Of a stretch of DNA of 64,000 bases, positions 1-12,200 are shown piece by piece. Under the pieces are notes generated by a model that was not told the DNA's origin, did not search any database, and saw only the letters and a program-made list of their open reading frames with translations. The stretch is from Ciona intestinalis (Eukaryota; Chordata; Ascidiacea; Phlebobranchia; Cionidae). The translations under genes were made by a program, and so were the position numbers. The stretch is taken from contig NW_004190338.2 of the NCBI RefSeq assembly GCF_000224145.3, positions 144,217 through 208,216 of the forward strand. The letters are read 5' to 3'. The first letter of the stretch is position 1. Every line of letters begins with the position of its first letter.

Positions 1-1
1 T

Positions 2-3000
2 GTATGTCATTCAGACATACACCAATGGGATGACTGTATCGACCTTGGAAATACCAAAATTGGACTTTCGGACGCCATAGGATATAAACTACCAGTCGTT
101 CCTGGACATGAAATCTCGGGAACAGTGTATTCTATCGGGGAAGAAGCAGGTATAGATTATGGATTGTTTGGCGTATTTTTAGCAGCATAAAAGGGCGACA
201 TAGAGTAGGGTGGGGGAAGATGGGACACCTTTAGCATAGAATATCCAAATATCCTGATCGTGTTTTAAACAATTAACAACGGTTTATGGAAGTCGTGGGG
301 ATACGGTTTTATATTTCTTTGAACGCTCTTTGTTTACTACCAAATGTGACGAGAAAACAGAATGATAATGTGTCCCAACTTCCCCCTCTCTACTATATTT
401 ACCACCAAATTTGGGAGACCGTAAAAGCTATATAAGGCCTACCATGTTTAGATTTAGGTTTTAAAACGTGCTAAATTGTTTAACGTTCAATTACTTCAAC
501 GAATTGTTTCAAATTTGTGCTAAACTTGAGTTGGCCTATATATAACTATCGAGCCGCGAATACGTGTGTAGGACTGTAGGATATCCGAATGACTCTAATT
601 TCAATGTCAAGATTACACAGAGGACATTATCAGCATTGCAATATCGTGATTGAATTTTCTGCTGTGTCAAAGCACTTATAGTACAGTAGGGTGGGGGAAG
701 ATGGGACACCTTTTACCTTTATTTTCTCGCCCCGTTTAGTAGTAAACAAAGAACTTTCAAGAAATTATAAAACTATATGCCAATGACTCCTATTGGCCGT
801 TAGTAATTGTTTAAACACGATCAGGATATTTAGATATTATGTGCTAAAGGTTCCATCTCCCCCACCCTACTATATCTTAGTATATATAATGATGAAACCC
901 AAGCGTAAAGCAATCGTGTTACAATGTTACATCAAGATAAACTCGTGTCAGTCACGACGTATCGTTTCTGTACTTTTGTTTTTAAAGATAAGCAATTACG
1001 GCCCTAAAAGTCCATGCAGCGAGCGGCCAACCTAAAAGCCGTGACTGCGGGACCAGGTTCAGGTCCTATACATGGTTTCTTTTTTGAAAACGTCATGTAC
1101 TTTGTTTGTCTGTTAATCGACTTTGTGCGGCAAAAACATAAAACATTCGCGCGGCGGAAATCTAGATCATGACTACAGAGCGAACGTAACCCGCGACGGC
1201 GAGCGGTATATCCTTATTCATAGGGCCCTTCCACAAATTGAAGGTGTTACGAGATTGAGGTTCTACAGCGGCAGACGATATGGGGCTTGAGAATATACAT
1301 TAGCTGGTCCAATAACCCTTAAAAACGTTACATCTGATAGACGCGGCAGCTGGTCTAAAGGTTGGTGATCGAGTAGCTGTTTATCCTTGGATTGGCTGCA
1401 GCAAATGCGGTGTCTGCACTCACGGCAAATCAGAATGTTGCAAAGAACGACAGTTGACAATTATTGGTGTGGGTGCATCAAGCGGCGGGTAAGAAGTGCA
1501 TAGCCTATATATAGATTGCATGTAAAAATCAGGGCTAATTTTTATATAGTATTATGGAAAATACATAAATTAATCCCTTTAACAAGCAATTGAATTTATT
1601 ACAAATGGCTAAAATGTTTTAGAAGAAATTCAGCCATATATTTGGTGATTAGACCTACATAGTAGGTTAATTAAAGTGGCGTTTGTTTTCATTCTCCTTC
1701 ATCGTGACATTTGGTACAGTGAAGAAGAAAAAATATTTACAGATGTATATAAATCACCTTAATTACACCCGCACGATTATTAAATAGTTCTGTTAATTGT
1801 TAAAAACACCCGAAAAGGCAAAATGGAATATAATGTGCTATCAGTATATCCATCTTACCCCACAGTAATATATTGAGTTTAATTGAATGCTTACTTTATC
1901 CTCGCGTGGCCGGAAAACGACAGTCACGGGTGTACTGTTTCACGCGCCAGCTTACGAGTTACCAAGTATCTTACTTTGTGAGTATTTATTTTGTATGTGG
2001 CTGATAATTTGCACAACTCATTAGTGATCACTGGGTTAGAGGAGGGGCCGTTAGGTGTCTTACCCAAGGACACATATGCCGACAATGGTAGCAACGGCGA
2101 GCCTTGAACGCATTACCTCTGCTGGGTTCGAGGCAGGCCCACTAACCAACTGTGCTATACGGCGCCGGATATATACGGTCGACATTTCTACAACTAAACT
2201 CATTCTTGTTAAACGCAGCCACTCTACGCATGTAGCAGTCACAGAGGTTCAGTTTGTTGTTAAACTTCCCGATTCTATACCACTGGACCTTGCTTGTATG
2301 TTGCCATGCTCGGGTCTTACAACTTACAACGCTGTAACAAGTGTGTTGGATACGGTGGAGAAGGCGACACTTTATCACGGTATTGCTCCAGAAGGCCTGT
2401 ATTTAGATTTCTATGTATGAATAACCGTAACTTGCTTTATCCTCGCGTTGCGGGGCAACGTCAGCAGTAATTATAACACGAATTTTGTGTTTTATGCGCC
2501 TCATGCCCTTTTACGAGTTACCGCAACTATATAGTAGGGTGGGGGAAAACTTATAATATAGAGTAGGGGAAGATGGGACACCTTTTTATTTAATTTTCTC
2601 GTTCCATTCGGTAGTAACCAAAGAACATTAATGGAATTAAAAAAATGCATCTTCACGATTTTTTAAGACAGTTGTTAATTGTTTAAAACACGACCACGAT
2701 ACATGTACTTGGATATATATGTGTTAAAAGTGTCCCGTCTTTTCCCACCCTACTCTATAGAAATAGACAGCCCACAACGGACCACCATAGGTTAGAGCAA
2801 TTGCCGTAAATTGTTTTGCTTAAAGAAACATATATATATATACGCTCATAATGATAGCAGCGACGGGCATTATAACAAATTACTTATATATGACGTAAAA
2901 AGTTACATTCAGACGCCTTAACCACTGTGCCAGCACGGCACAAGCATTCGAACTGCACATTTTTCTTTCCCCACGAACATGTTGTGTTGCTGAGGGTTTG

Positions 3001-4956
3001 GGGCTCGACGCTACCAGCTTTTCATTCATTTAAGTACTGCTATGCAGACAAAAGCAAAGTGTTTCTGTAATACAATTAAAATCGGTAATGTGTTGCTTGT
3101 CATTAGGAAAAGCATCTGTGCTGATCATCGGTGCTGGAGGTCTTGGTTTATGGAGTCTCAGACTTGCTCAAGCTCTCTTTCCCCCAACAACGGAAATCAC
3201 TGTCGCAGATATTAGCGTAAATAGGCTACTTGTAGATTACTGTCATCGAACTATAATAATAGATAATTGCGCCATACCTTACTTTCTGCATAGTAGGTTA
3301 GGTGTAGGGTGTTTTCATTTTCCTTCATCGTCGTCCAATTTGGTAGAATGAATGTAACTTACTTTATCCTCGCGTGGCCGGAAAACGACAGTCGTTATCA
3401 CACGGGTTTAACACCTCGTGCCAGCTTACGAGTTACCATGTATGTTACTTTGTGGGTGATTCTTTTTTTGGAAATTTTTTTCATTTTTTTTTATGTATGG
3501 CTGATAATTTGGACAACCCATTAGTGACCACTGGATTGGAGCAATTGTCGTTAATAAGTGTCTTGCCCAAGGACACATACGNNNNNNNNNNNNNNNNNNN
3601 NNNNNNNNNNNNNNNNNNNNNNNNNNNNNNNAAAATCGTTGTCAGTTGTTAAAACACCGTTAGGAAATATGGGATAACGTGTGCTAACGGTATCCATTCA
3701 AACACACAATACTATAACACCGTAGGTTTCTACAACGACGTTTTTAACCTTTTTAGGAGGAAAAACTGAAAGTGGCAAAAGATAGAGGATGTCACGATAC
3801 TGTCTTTTGGGATCGTTCTCTAAGTGCTGCGGATTTACACAAGGCTACAATAAGCAAAGGGAATAAAGGCGGCTTCGATGCCATCATGGATTTCGTGAAC
3901 AGTCAAGTTACTGCGGAAAGGGCGTTCAGGTGCTTGAAACCGGTATGTTAATTTCCGCGTACAATTCCACACTCGTGACAGTGTGTTTGATGTGTTATGC
4001 TATATACACGTCACTGTGCAAATACTAATCGAGATTTGGAAAGCACAGACCGGCGTTTGGAAAGCTTTACGTGAAATATTTTATGTTTGCTTAATGGCGT
4101 TACTTTTACTATACGCCAGAACATACAGATCGCAAAATATCAATTAATTTATATAGTGGGGTTGGGGAATACGGGACACATTTAGCACATTATATTCAAA
4201 TATCCTGATCATGTTTTAAACAATTAACAACGGCCTATGGGAGATATAAGGATATGGTTTTAGATTTTTCAAATGTTGTTTGTTTACTGCCAAATGGGAC
4301 GATAAAAGAGAATGAAGAGGTGTCCCATCTTACCCCGCCCTACTGTATATCCACGTGCATTGTAGTATGGCCTGCATGTGATGGTCGGTTTATTTGGAGG
4401 AGCTGCAACATTTCCTTTACCAATGTTGACACTTGGTGCAAGACAAATAAAAGGAGTTTACGTGGGATCTCTGCAACAGTTTAACGAGTTAATCGACCTG
4501 GTATCTAAGAATAAGGTATATTAACATATATATATAGCACGAAAAATGAATAAATATTCACCCATAAAGTTACGTACGTCGTAACTTATAAGTGGGAACA
4601 GGGTGTTTAAAATAAACCACTCGTATTCCTATGACTTCCCTGCTCCGCCACGCGAGGGTGGATACTTAACATTCATTCATTCGCTTTGTTAAACATTTTT
4701 AATTATTTTGACCAAATTTTAAGTATTATTGTGACATTCGTAAAAGTAACATTTTCAAACTTGGAGTTTGGACATTTAGGCATTCGATGACATTTAATCG
4801 CATGAATATAATTATTTTGTTGTTGACGTATAGTTGGACCCACCACCTCTCAACTACTTTAAGTTGAACGACGTTACAAAGGCATTCACTCTGTTGAAAG
4901 AAGGCAAGATAAATGGACGTGGGCTGATCAAGCACGATGATAAAGCATCTTTGTAA
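2..4956 (+). CDS. Zinc-dependent alcohol dehydrogenase (MDR family), 5' end outside window
   Basis: Seven exons join with consistent phase: 2-149, 1341-1488, 2219-2379, 3107-3216, 3757-3942, 4366-4515 and 4834-4956 (stop TAA). They give 341 residues; family members are usually 340-375, so only a short N-terminus is missing. The order of motifs is diagnostic. VCHSD carries the first catalytic-zinc cysteine. GHEISG carries the zinc His and Glu. GCSKCGVCTHGKSECC is the structural-zinc cysteine lobe. MLPCSGLTTYNAV carries the third zinc ligand. VLIIGAGGLG is the dinucleotide-binding turn of the Rossmann fold, and VGLFGGAA follows late in it. The enzyme should oxidise an alcohol or reduce a carbonyl with NAD(P) in the cytosol; the substrate cannot be read from the sequence. 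Introns hold SINE and MITE copies, and exons 3 and 6 start just after repeat insertions. Confidence 0.93.
201..398 (+). mobile_element. MITE family M (reference description)
   Basis: About 200 bp with terminal inverted repeats: the left end reads GTAGGGTGGGGGAAGATGGG and the right end is its reverse complement ending CCCACCCTACTATA. The interior has the recurring tract AAACAATTAACAACGGTCTA and a stretch ending TACCAAATGGGACGAG. No coding capacity, so a non-autonomous palindromic DNA transposon. The plus sign here means the AGCACATAATATCC side is on the left. More than 35 full or partial copies occur in this window. Subfamilies differ in the outermost bases, for example TACTGTGGGGTAAGATGG. Confidence 0.9.
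678..876 (-). mobile_element. MITE family M
   Basis: Full-length copy in reverse orientation inside an intron of the alcohol dehydrogenase gene; both terminal repeats are recognisable. Confidence 0.85.
1660..1875 (-). mobile_element. MITE family M, diverged
   Basis: Diverged copy; the right end reads CCATCTTACCCCACAGTAAT, the subfamily whose terminal repeat contains a possible 3' splice site. Confidence 0.6.
1882..2167 (-). mobile_element. tRNA-derived SINE family S (reference description)
   Basis: About 310 bp when complete. On the minus strand it starts with a tRNA-like head: A box TGGCACAGTGGTTAGCGC, then a B box around GGGTTCAAGGCTC. A body follows with CCTTGGGCAAGACACTTAA and CAACCCATTAGTG-type stretches. 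It ends in GGCCACGCGAGGATAAAGTA and an ATTC tetranucleotide tail. These are RNA polymerase III promoter boxes, so a tRNA-derived retroposon. This copy ends about 50 bp before exon 3 of the alcohol dehydrogenase gene. Confidence 0.85.
2428..2530 (-). mobile_element. SINE family S, 3' fragment
   Basis: Only the tail-side third is present (GCTTTATCCTCGCG to TACGAGTTACC). Confidence 0.6.
2531..2760 (-). mobile_element. MITE family M with duplicated left end
   Basis: A 20-bp MITE end at 2533-2550 is followed directly by a complete copy at 2555-2760, suggesting insertion into, or duplication of, an older end. Confidence 0.75.
3293..3712. mobile_element. MITE family M split by a SINE family S insertion and a gap
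   Basis: MITE sequence at 3293-3347 stops at a SINE starting GAATGAATGTAACTTAC (3348 onwards). After the N run (3582-3631) the sequence resumes as MITE interior. The simplest reading is a SINE inserted into an older MITE, with the assembly breaking inside the SINE head. Confidence 0.65.
3582..3631. other. Assembly gap (50 N)
   Basis: Run of N inside the SINE copy; true length unknown. Confidence 0.99.
4151..4350 (+). mobile_element. MITE family M
   Basis: Full-length copy that ends 16 bp before the 3' splice site of exon 6 of the alcohol dehydrogenase gene. Confidence 0.85.
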
Positions 4957-5085
4957 AACAACATAATGTGCATGGAGCTGTATATGATTGAATGTAAATC
5001 GCAACTTAACCAATAATATAATACATTTATTTGAATCTTCGATTACCGTAGCAAAGATTTGGGAATAGTTTAAACAAAGAGACAG

Positions 5086-5330
5086 GATATATATAGCGAC
5101 AAAACAACAGTTGTTAAAACACACTTACAGCTAAAAACATATTTACATTTAGTAGGAAGAAATAAGCGTGATCGCCACACCTAGCAGACAAAGGAGTCAT
5201 TTATTTATAATTACTATCAAGTTAAACTTCTAATAGAAACAAAAGTGTGCGTAAGACAAAACCCGTACGATGAAGGGAATTGACTTTAAAGAGGATTGAC
5301 CCAAAGAATGGGTCATGGTGGTAAAACAGA
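5086..5330 (+). repeat. Dispersed repeat, second copy at 45035
   Basis: Shares a long colinear block with 45035-45262, including ATAGCGACAAAA, CAGTTGTT, AACACACTTACAG and TTCTAATAGAAACAAAAGTG. No terminal repeats or coding signal seen. Confidence 0.7.
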
Positions 5331-6023
5331 AATTTAACAACTTTCAAGACGTTGTTACTGTAATTATAATCTTGTTACAGTAGTTATAGCGTGCTTGCCT
5401 GATCCAAAACGGCAAGGCCCAAAGGTTACGAATTCAAGGCTTGTCGCTGTTACCACTGTAATAGTATATGTGTCCTTGTGCAAGACACTTACATAACCAC
5501 AATTGCTCCAACCTATTTATACGTAGGTCTATTAATGGTTGTCTCATTTTCGGCTTTATATTAAAAAAGAACAAAAATTCCGTCTCAAAAAAGTAACAAC
5601 ACGGTGTGAACGCAACAGAAAACGCACGTGTTATAACAACTGTCGTTGCCCTGTCACGCAGAGGACAGTTTATCTTCATTTATAGACGAAGAAGAAAGTT
5701 AACAGCGTCCGAAATATCCGATTATTAAATGCCTACGACTATAGGTATTTACGAGCGGTATGTAGTGACGCAATACCCTTACTATACAGCTTGCAAAATA
5801 TTATTATATAGTATGAAATTACGTTTATGGAAATTTTGCTCACAAGACTTTCGTTTACGGCTATCATAATCAGCATGCAAATCGAAAGCGTGTTGTTTGC
5901 ATTACATCTTATCCTAAAATACCGAAGGCTAGCTAAATATATAACATGCACGGTTTGTTACGCAAACAAAACCTTTGTTCGAACAAGATGTTATAAGCAC
6001 AAATAGAACATAAATATAGAAAG

Positions 6024-6195
6024 TTGGGGTAAGATGGTTCATGCTTTCAAAATCTTATTTCGTTCCATTTGATAGTAGAGAAAGATTAGTTACTAAACTA
6101 TATAACGTATATATCCTTCTCTAAAAGTTGGTTGATAATTGTTAGAAACAAAATTTGCGATATTGTATGTCCTCACGTTATCCAACTTACCACAC
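6024..6195 (-). mobile_element. MITE family M, old copy
   Basis: Diverged copy with ends GTTGGGGTAAGATGG and CCAACTTACCACACAGTAA. Confidence 0.6.
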
Positions 6196-6614
6196 AGTAA
6201 CATACATTGCTTATCGAGTTTACAGAACGCACAGCCACGGGAGCTGAATATTTTTTAAGAGCTATAAGCCAGTTAACCATACCACAATGGTATAACGTGG
6301 TTTCTTTTCTGATACGTACTTTACGTCATCGTTTTGTTTGTTCGTATCAAACATGGATACTTGAGTTTTACGTTCCTTGTGACAACACGGCAACTACTCG
6401 TTTTCGTTGCATGTTTCAAATTGGCAAACACGTTGAAAATAAACCTCCGGAATTAAAATAGAACACTTTCGGATCAAACTAATATACGTCTCCGTACGTA
6501 TTATTCTATAAGATTGGGGAAATTAAACGTGACCAAATTAGACGAATGTCGTGACGACCTGTAGTGTGTAAAAATAGATTCGTTTTGTCTACAACAAACG
6601 TAAAAAAGCCTTCT

Positions 6615-6620
6615 TATAAA
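6615..6620 (+). promoter_or_regulatory. Candidate TATA box
   Basis: TATAAA lies 68 bp upstream of the ATG at 6688 of the cytokine-like gene, a distance that fits a short 5' leader. A single match in AT-rich DNA, so weak on its own. Confidence 0.4.
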
Positions 6621-6687
6621 TAAGCTGTATGTGGTGGAGGTATTCATTATACCTTTTCACGAATATTGTGTATTTAAATCACTAAAC

Positions 6688-8247
6688 ATGTTAGCCAGGT
6701 TTACTGTCGTTTATTTTATTTTGCTGGTTTCTGTGCCAAGCGGTTTCTCGCGGAAAAAATCCGGCAATAAATGCAACCGCAATCCGCAATACAATACAAG
6801 CAACTTGTGCAATATTTCAACTTTCTTAGATTTAAAACTCCGAACTTTTGGTAACGAAGGAGACTCGAAGCGGGTACGTCATGCGATGCTAAATCTTGTA
6901 AAAAACGAAAATTATGCGTTTTTACTTTCACAGATGATCAAGTCATCAGCGAACAAAGCACTTCGTAAAATGTGGGTGAAGTCGTCTGCATTATGCATAA
7001 CATCGGGAGAAACTTTAGTAGTGAACATGTACAGGCTTGATAAAATGGTTCAGGCAGTTTTTAAGCAAATGGCAAAGGTAAGAACTAAAAGTATAAATTT
7101 GATAGACTTCATGGGAGATATAAAGTAACTGTTTTGATTGGTGTATTGTACAGAGTAAAACGGGAAGCTTTTCGTGTGGCTTACGGCGGAGCAAAAACAG
7201 AGTTCGGATTTTAAAACAACAAGTAGGTGTTAAGATATACATTCTGCTTTTGTACTTTACCATTTGCTTAAAAGCTTAGTTATGGTATAGGTTCGGGTAG
7301 AATAAACTATGTTTACATACATTTTTTTTTATTTAAGAGGAAACAACAAATGTTTCAGAATTATATAACCGTGTACCTTTATCACGACCCTAAATTAAAG
7401 AGAGCCGAAAAACCACGTTTGAAAATCTGCGTTATATACGATGTCTATCTTACCCGACACTGTGCCACAATTATTTTAATTTTACGCTGTACAGAAAAGT
7501 AATACGGAGATGGTCATCTCGAGCCAGAAATTACAAGATTTCCAGATCCTGATTCGTACCATTCAAATGCATTTGCTGTCAGCTAAACGGTTTTCATCAA
7601 CTGAAGTAAGTATAATGCCGTCAAAATATTTTCAAATCTTTGTAAAGTACTGAGGCGTAAGATGGTACTTTAATATGGAACAATGGGGGAAGATGGGACA
7701 CCTTTTACTCAATTTTCTCGTCCCATTTGTTAGTAAACAAAGAACATTCAAAGAATTATAGAACCGTGTCTTCACAACTTCCATAGACCGTTGTTATTTG
7801 TTTAAAACAAGATCAGGATAATTAGATATTTTGTGCTAAAGGTGTTCCGTCTTCCCCTACCCTATTATACATCGCGTATTTCTTAAACGTGTTATAACAA
7901 TTAACAACGCTCGTTTCGTGAGGGTACGGTCATATAAATAAGGAATGTATTAATTTTTACTAATAAATAGGAATATCAACGAGAATGAAATAATAAACCA
8001 TTAACTATTCTTGCCCTGCCACGCAAGGTAAAATGTTACAATAATATATTCATCCATTTTTTTATAGAACGTAGCTGCTTTGATAAAAAGGGCAGGGACG
8101 AAAAAACGATTCTTAAGATATCCTCGTAAGAAACAACGACGGTCCCGCAAAATGTGGGTGAACAAAAGAAATTGGAAACTTTTCGGTTGCGCTGTGTTTA
8201 ATCAAATAGAGAAATTGAGATGCAAGATTTCTTCTTTGTGTTTGTAA
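6688..8247 (+). CDS. Secreted helix-rich protein, candidate long-chain helical cytokine
   Basis: Three exons, 6688-7077, 7495-7605 and 8068-8247, join in phase 0 with good GT/AG sites and encode 226 residues. Residues 1-21 are a clear signal peptide (MLARFTVVYFILLVSVPSGF). Sequons lie at N36 and N42, cysteines at 29, 41, 103, 208, 219 and 225. Four helix-prone blocks can be seen near residues 60-95, 108-135, 139-163 and 203-222. The last two are joined by a very basic loop (174-204). The final block, KLFGCAVFNQIEKL, recalls helix D of LIF/CNTF-type cytokines. Precursor size, all-phase-0 introns and the gp130-like receptor gene 1 kb away fit the IL-6/LIF group. No motif proves the family; another secreted helical factor is possible. 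The gene model is firm, the cytokine call is inference. Confidence 0.8.
7678..7868 (-). mobile_element. MITE family M
   Basis: Full copy inside the second intron of the cytokine-like gene. Confidence 0.85.
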
Positions 8248-8256
8248 TTAAAAAGT

Positions 8257-8481
8257 CGTTAACTGCTGCTGCCTTAGAAAATGTTTTTTTTCGGCTGTAT
8301 TTTTTTATTTAAAGAAAGACCGTTTTGTATTTTATATAGAAGTAAATTAATATATGACCTAGTAATTGAGAAGACATTGTACTGTACCGTTAACTGCTGC
8401 TGCCTTTGAAAATGTTTTTATCGCTGTATTTTTATCTAAATAAAGACCGTTTTGTATTTTTTTTATGAAAGTAAATTAATA
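8257..8481 (+). repeat. Imperfect tandem duplication in the 3' UTR
   Basis: Two copies of about 95 bp (8257-8352 and 8388-8481), offset by 131 bp, each from CGTTAACTGCTGCTGCC to AGTAAATTAATA. It starts ten bases after the stop of the cytokine-like gene. Confidence 0.85.
8439..8444 (+). promoter_or_regulatory. Candidate poly(A) signal
   Basis: AATAAA 190 bp after the stop codon, within the second copy of the 3' UTR duplication. The equivalent site in the first copy reads TTAAAG. Confidence 0.5.
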
Positions 8482-9213
8482 GAAGCACCGCAGCACGCTT
8501 GGAATAGTCAGAATTAGTGCAGTTATTCGTTTAGAAAGAAAAAAAGACAGCGGCGGACATAAATAGGGGACAAATGGGGCGATCGGCTAGCCAAAAAAAA
8601 ATATTTTTTTTTGTAATTTGTTTGTATTTAACTTATCAACATTTATTAGATTAAACACAAAGCTACGATGATTAGTTCTTTGTTTTAGAAAGCTTAGTCA
8701 TTTCTCATTATATTATACAACGTCAATCAAGTTGGAAGTTGTAGTTGTTTTAGACTGAAAAAGGGATGTTTTACTAAAAAAAATCGTGTCCGTTTTGGGC
8801 GTTTCAGGTTCTTCTTACATTTGTTTATAGTTGCATCACCTTGTACCATCCTCTATGGTAAAATAAAATCTTCCAGATGCCTACAACGCAAAATAAACAG
8901 TTTTTACATCTGTGGCAGCGATAAGGTTAAATACACTTTGTCCCACCCTCCTCTAATGAAATCAAATTTTCGGTTCCTGTTCGTAAACCCTTTTTTAAAA
9001 TAAAGAAATAGATTAATTAGGCTGTACAAATTCAGAATATTAGTTCCTTAAAAGAAATATCAAAGGTTTTGCATCATTGCCGAAGGTTTTGCACATTGTT
9101 TTGACCAAGCATCTCAAGGTTTTCTATCTTCTCTCAAACAACAAAGTGTGTTATCAAGCATAAAGCTTGGTGGTGATTTCAAATCCACGGCTCATTTATG
9201 TGTGAACATTGAG
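8482..9213. other. Intergenic region between convergent genes
   Basis: AT-rich; separates the cytokine-like gene (+) from the receptor gene (-). No coding signal or repeat family recognised. Confidence 0.5.
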
Positions 9214-12200
9214 TTACGCCTTTAAAGCCAACCCCATTGAAAGTGCTTCATTGCTGGTGATGTAACTTCGTTCGTCATCTGGCGCATCGACCACAGCATC
9301 TGAACCAGAGTACATACGATTCACAACTGTTGGCAGAAATGTTTTGTAGCATCGATAAGATTGTTATGTAGTAGGGTGGGGAAAGATGGGACACCTTTTC
9401 TGTCTATTTTCTTGTCCCGTTTGTTAGTAAATGTATAAAACAAATTATAAAACCGTATCCTCACGACTCTCATAGACCATTGTTAATTGTTGAAAATCAG
9501 GTTACTTGGATATTATGTGCTAAAGGTGCCCCGTCTTCTCTCAGCCTACTACGATACATTTAATAAACATATTTTAGGTTAGTGGACCAACTCTGGCCTA
9601 AATCCCTGTGTATTAAACCTCATATTGGCACGAATGAATAAATGAATCTAACTTACTTTATCCTGGCATGGCCGGAAAATGACAGTACTTATAACAAGGG
9701 TGTTCATACACCTGTGCCAGCTTACAAGATGCCATGTATGTTACTTTGTTAGTGATTAGTCACTTTTTCCATTTTTTATGTATGGCTGATAATTTGGACA
9801 AACCATTTGGGCACATTTACTTATATAAGCAATTCAATTCACACATAGTATTTAAAATAACAAGGGTTATAGTTTACCTTCTGTGTAAATGTAGTCACCG
9901 TTGCATTCTGTGCTTTCTAGGTTTGTGCTGTTTATCTTTGGCTGTATAGAAAAAAAAACAATATTTAGTATGGCTGTACGAAAAAAAAGTTTAAAAAATA
10001 AAAAATAAAAAAAATGATTGTGTTTTCTACAGACACTTTTCTTTAATTTTAAAATAATTTGTTTAAGTTAAATATTTGCAACGTGTTTTGACAACTGTTG
10101 TTTTGCTGTTAATTTCAATTGTTTGCTATGAATAGAATGTTAATAAAATTTAAATATTGTTATTGTAAAAGAATGTAAAGTAGTGTGGGAAGACTGAACA
10201 ACTTTAGCACATAATATCCAAATATCCTGATCAGGTTTTAAACAATTACCAACGGTCTATGGAAGTTGTAAAGATACGGTTTAATAATTCTTTTAATGTT
10301 CTTTGTTTACTACCAAATGGGAAAGGGAAAAGAGAATAAAAAAGTGTCCCATCCCCCCCCCCCCTCTAGTTTATATTTATATGTGTCTGTTATTATCGTA
10401 ACTTACGTCATTTACGCTCACATAATCAAATACATCATCTTCGATATAAATGGCTTCGTTTTCATCCGGAATATTGAACGATGCTGAATCTGCTGTAGCC
10501 TTTGCCGAATCATTCTGTGCGATATAATAACTCGATAATTTGTTTATAGCACTTAATTTATAATACAGATATGTGCCTGGCTTAAAGAATCAATATTTTT
10601 ATTTATCTTTCCCTGGCAGGGCTAGGGTGGTCATTATAACACAGTGTTCTGTTTGATACAAAAACCATGCCAGCTACAGTTCACCAATGTGTAAATTAAA
10701 ACTTTGTGGGTGATTATATATATTCAGATATTTGGTTTATTTCTGTATGGCTGATATATTCCACAAGACGACAACCCATATCGGAGCAGTGAGTCAAAGA
10801 AACTGCCATTAGGTGTCATGACACGGGCAACAGAGGCAATGTCATGCCTTGAACCCAAATCCTTTGTTAAGATACAAGCGGCTTAACCACTGTTATACAG
10901 TGTATTTAATGCGATGTAATTTAGTTTTTACCTCTACAGTTTGAGATATGCTCAACTACAATTTGTAAAGGAAAGGTTCCATGCCATGGTATGTTGTGGT
11001 ACCTAATTTTTTAGGCTATAGTTGTCACATTATACACTGATGTGCTTTACACCGATTTGGCATTAGGTAATCTACCACTTTTGTCTTGCAATTAGAGGTA
11101 AAATTTTATACCAAATTTTTGACGTACCTCATTGTTTAAATGCGTTTTCTGAATGTGTATCATATGTTTAGCTTCCATAAGATCACACGTTTCACCTCTT
11201 TCAGGAGCTAGTGCTTGTATTAGTTGCGAGTTAACAGCCTGAAAAAGCATTTCTTAGTTTACCGATTTCGAATTAAACTTGCCATTTATGTTTAATAGGT
11301 TGGGTATGAATGAATGAATGAATGTAACGTACTTTATCCTCGCGTGGCCGGAAAACGACAGTCGTTATAACACGGATGTTCATACACCTCGTTCCAGCTT
11401 ACGAGTTACCTTGTAGGTTACTTTGTGGGTGATTATTTTTTGGGATTTTTTTTTTATGTATTGCTGATAATTTGGACAACCCATTAGTGGCCACTGGGTT
11501 GGAGCAATTGTCGTTAAGTGTCTTGCCCAAGTACACATACGCCCACAATGGTAGCAGCGTCGAGCATTGAACCCATTACCTCTGGGTGACAGGCAGGCAC
11601 ACTAACCACTATGCCACCGCGCCATGTTTCTATTCTCTTTTATCTCTCCATTTGGTTTGGGTAGTACACAAAGAATATTTACAGAGTATATAACCATATC
11701 CTCAAGACTTCGAATAAGGGTTGTTAAGAACCGTAAGAATACAATTAGAAATGAAGGAATAAAATGTGGTAACGGTATCCTCCTTACCTTACAGTACTTT
11801 ATATTTTCCTTAAAACACTGATAAAAAGAAAGCGGAAAATGAAAATCGAGTTATTCTATTTTTTTACACAAAAATGGTGAGAGAAAAAAATAACAACTTC
11901 TCACTTACCATGTCAATAAAAATTTGAGGAGCAGAAACAGAAGGCCAAACTATGGCTTTAATTCTTGTCCATTGCCATTTCAGCACGGTTAGAAAAACTA
12001 CAATAACCAGCACAAGACACACAGCGGTAATTATCAAGTTTCTGTAATTTAATTTATCCATGGTTAGTTGGGCTCTTGCAACCGAAGGATACCAGGTTCA
12101 AAGCTCGACACTGGTAGCTTCAGTTCCAAAATATTTTGAATAATATTGTATTTGCATTGTTTTTATTGTAGTAGCCTATTACAAACAATTGTATAAAATT

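Larger units (their letters stand above)
4957..6610. other. Intergenic region
   Basis: Between the dehydrogenase stop and the cytokine-like gene. It holds a dispersed repeat (5086-5330) and a diverged MITE. No further exon could be supported on either strand. Confidence 0.6.

Noticed and set aside
2100-2170. tRNA-like A and B boxes in SINE heads as possible tRNA genes
   Set aside because: No acceptor-stem pairing or anticodon arm; each is the head of a longer repeated element.
2055-2420. 121-codon open frame on the plus strand across a SINE and dehydrogenase exon 3
   Set aside because: The first half is SINE sequence; only 2219-2379 is coding, and its frame is fixed by exons on both sides.
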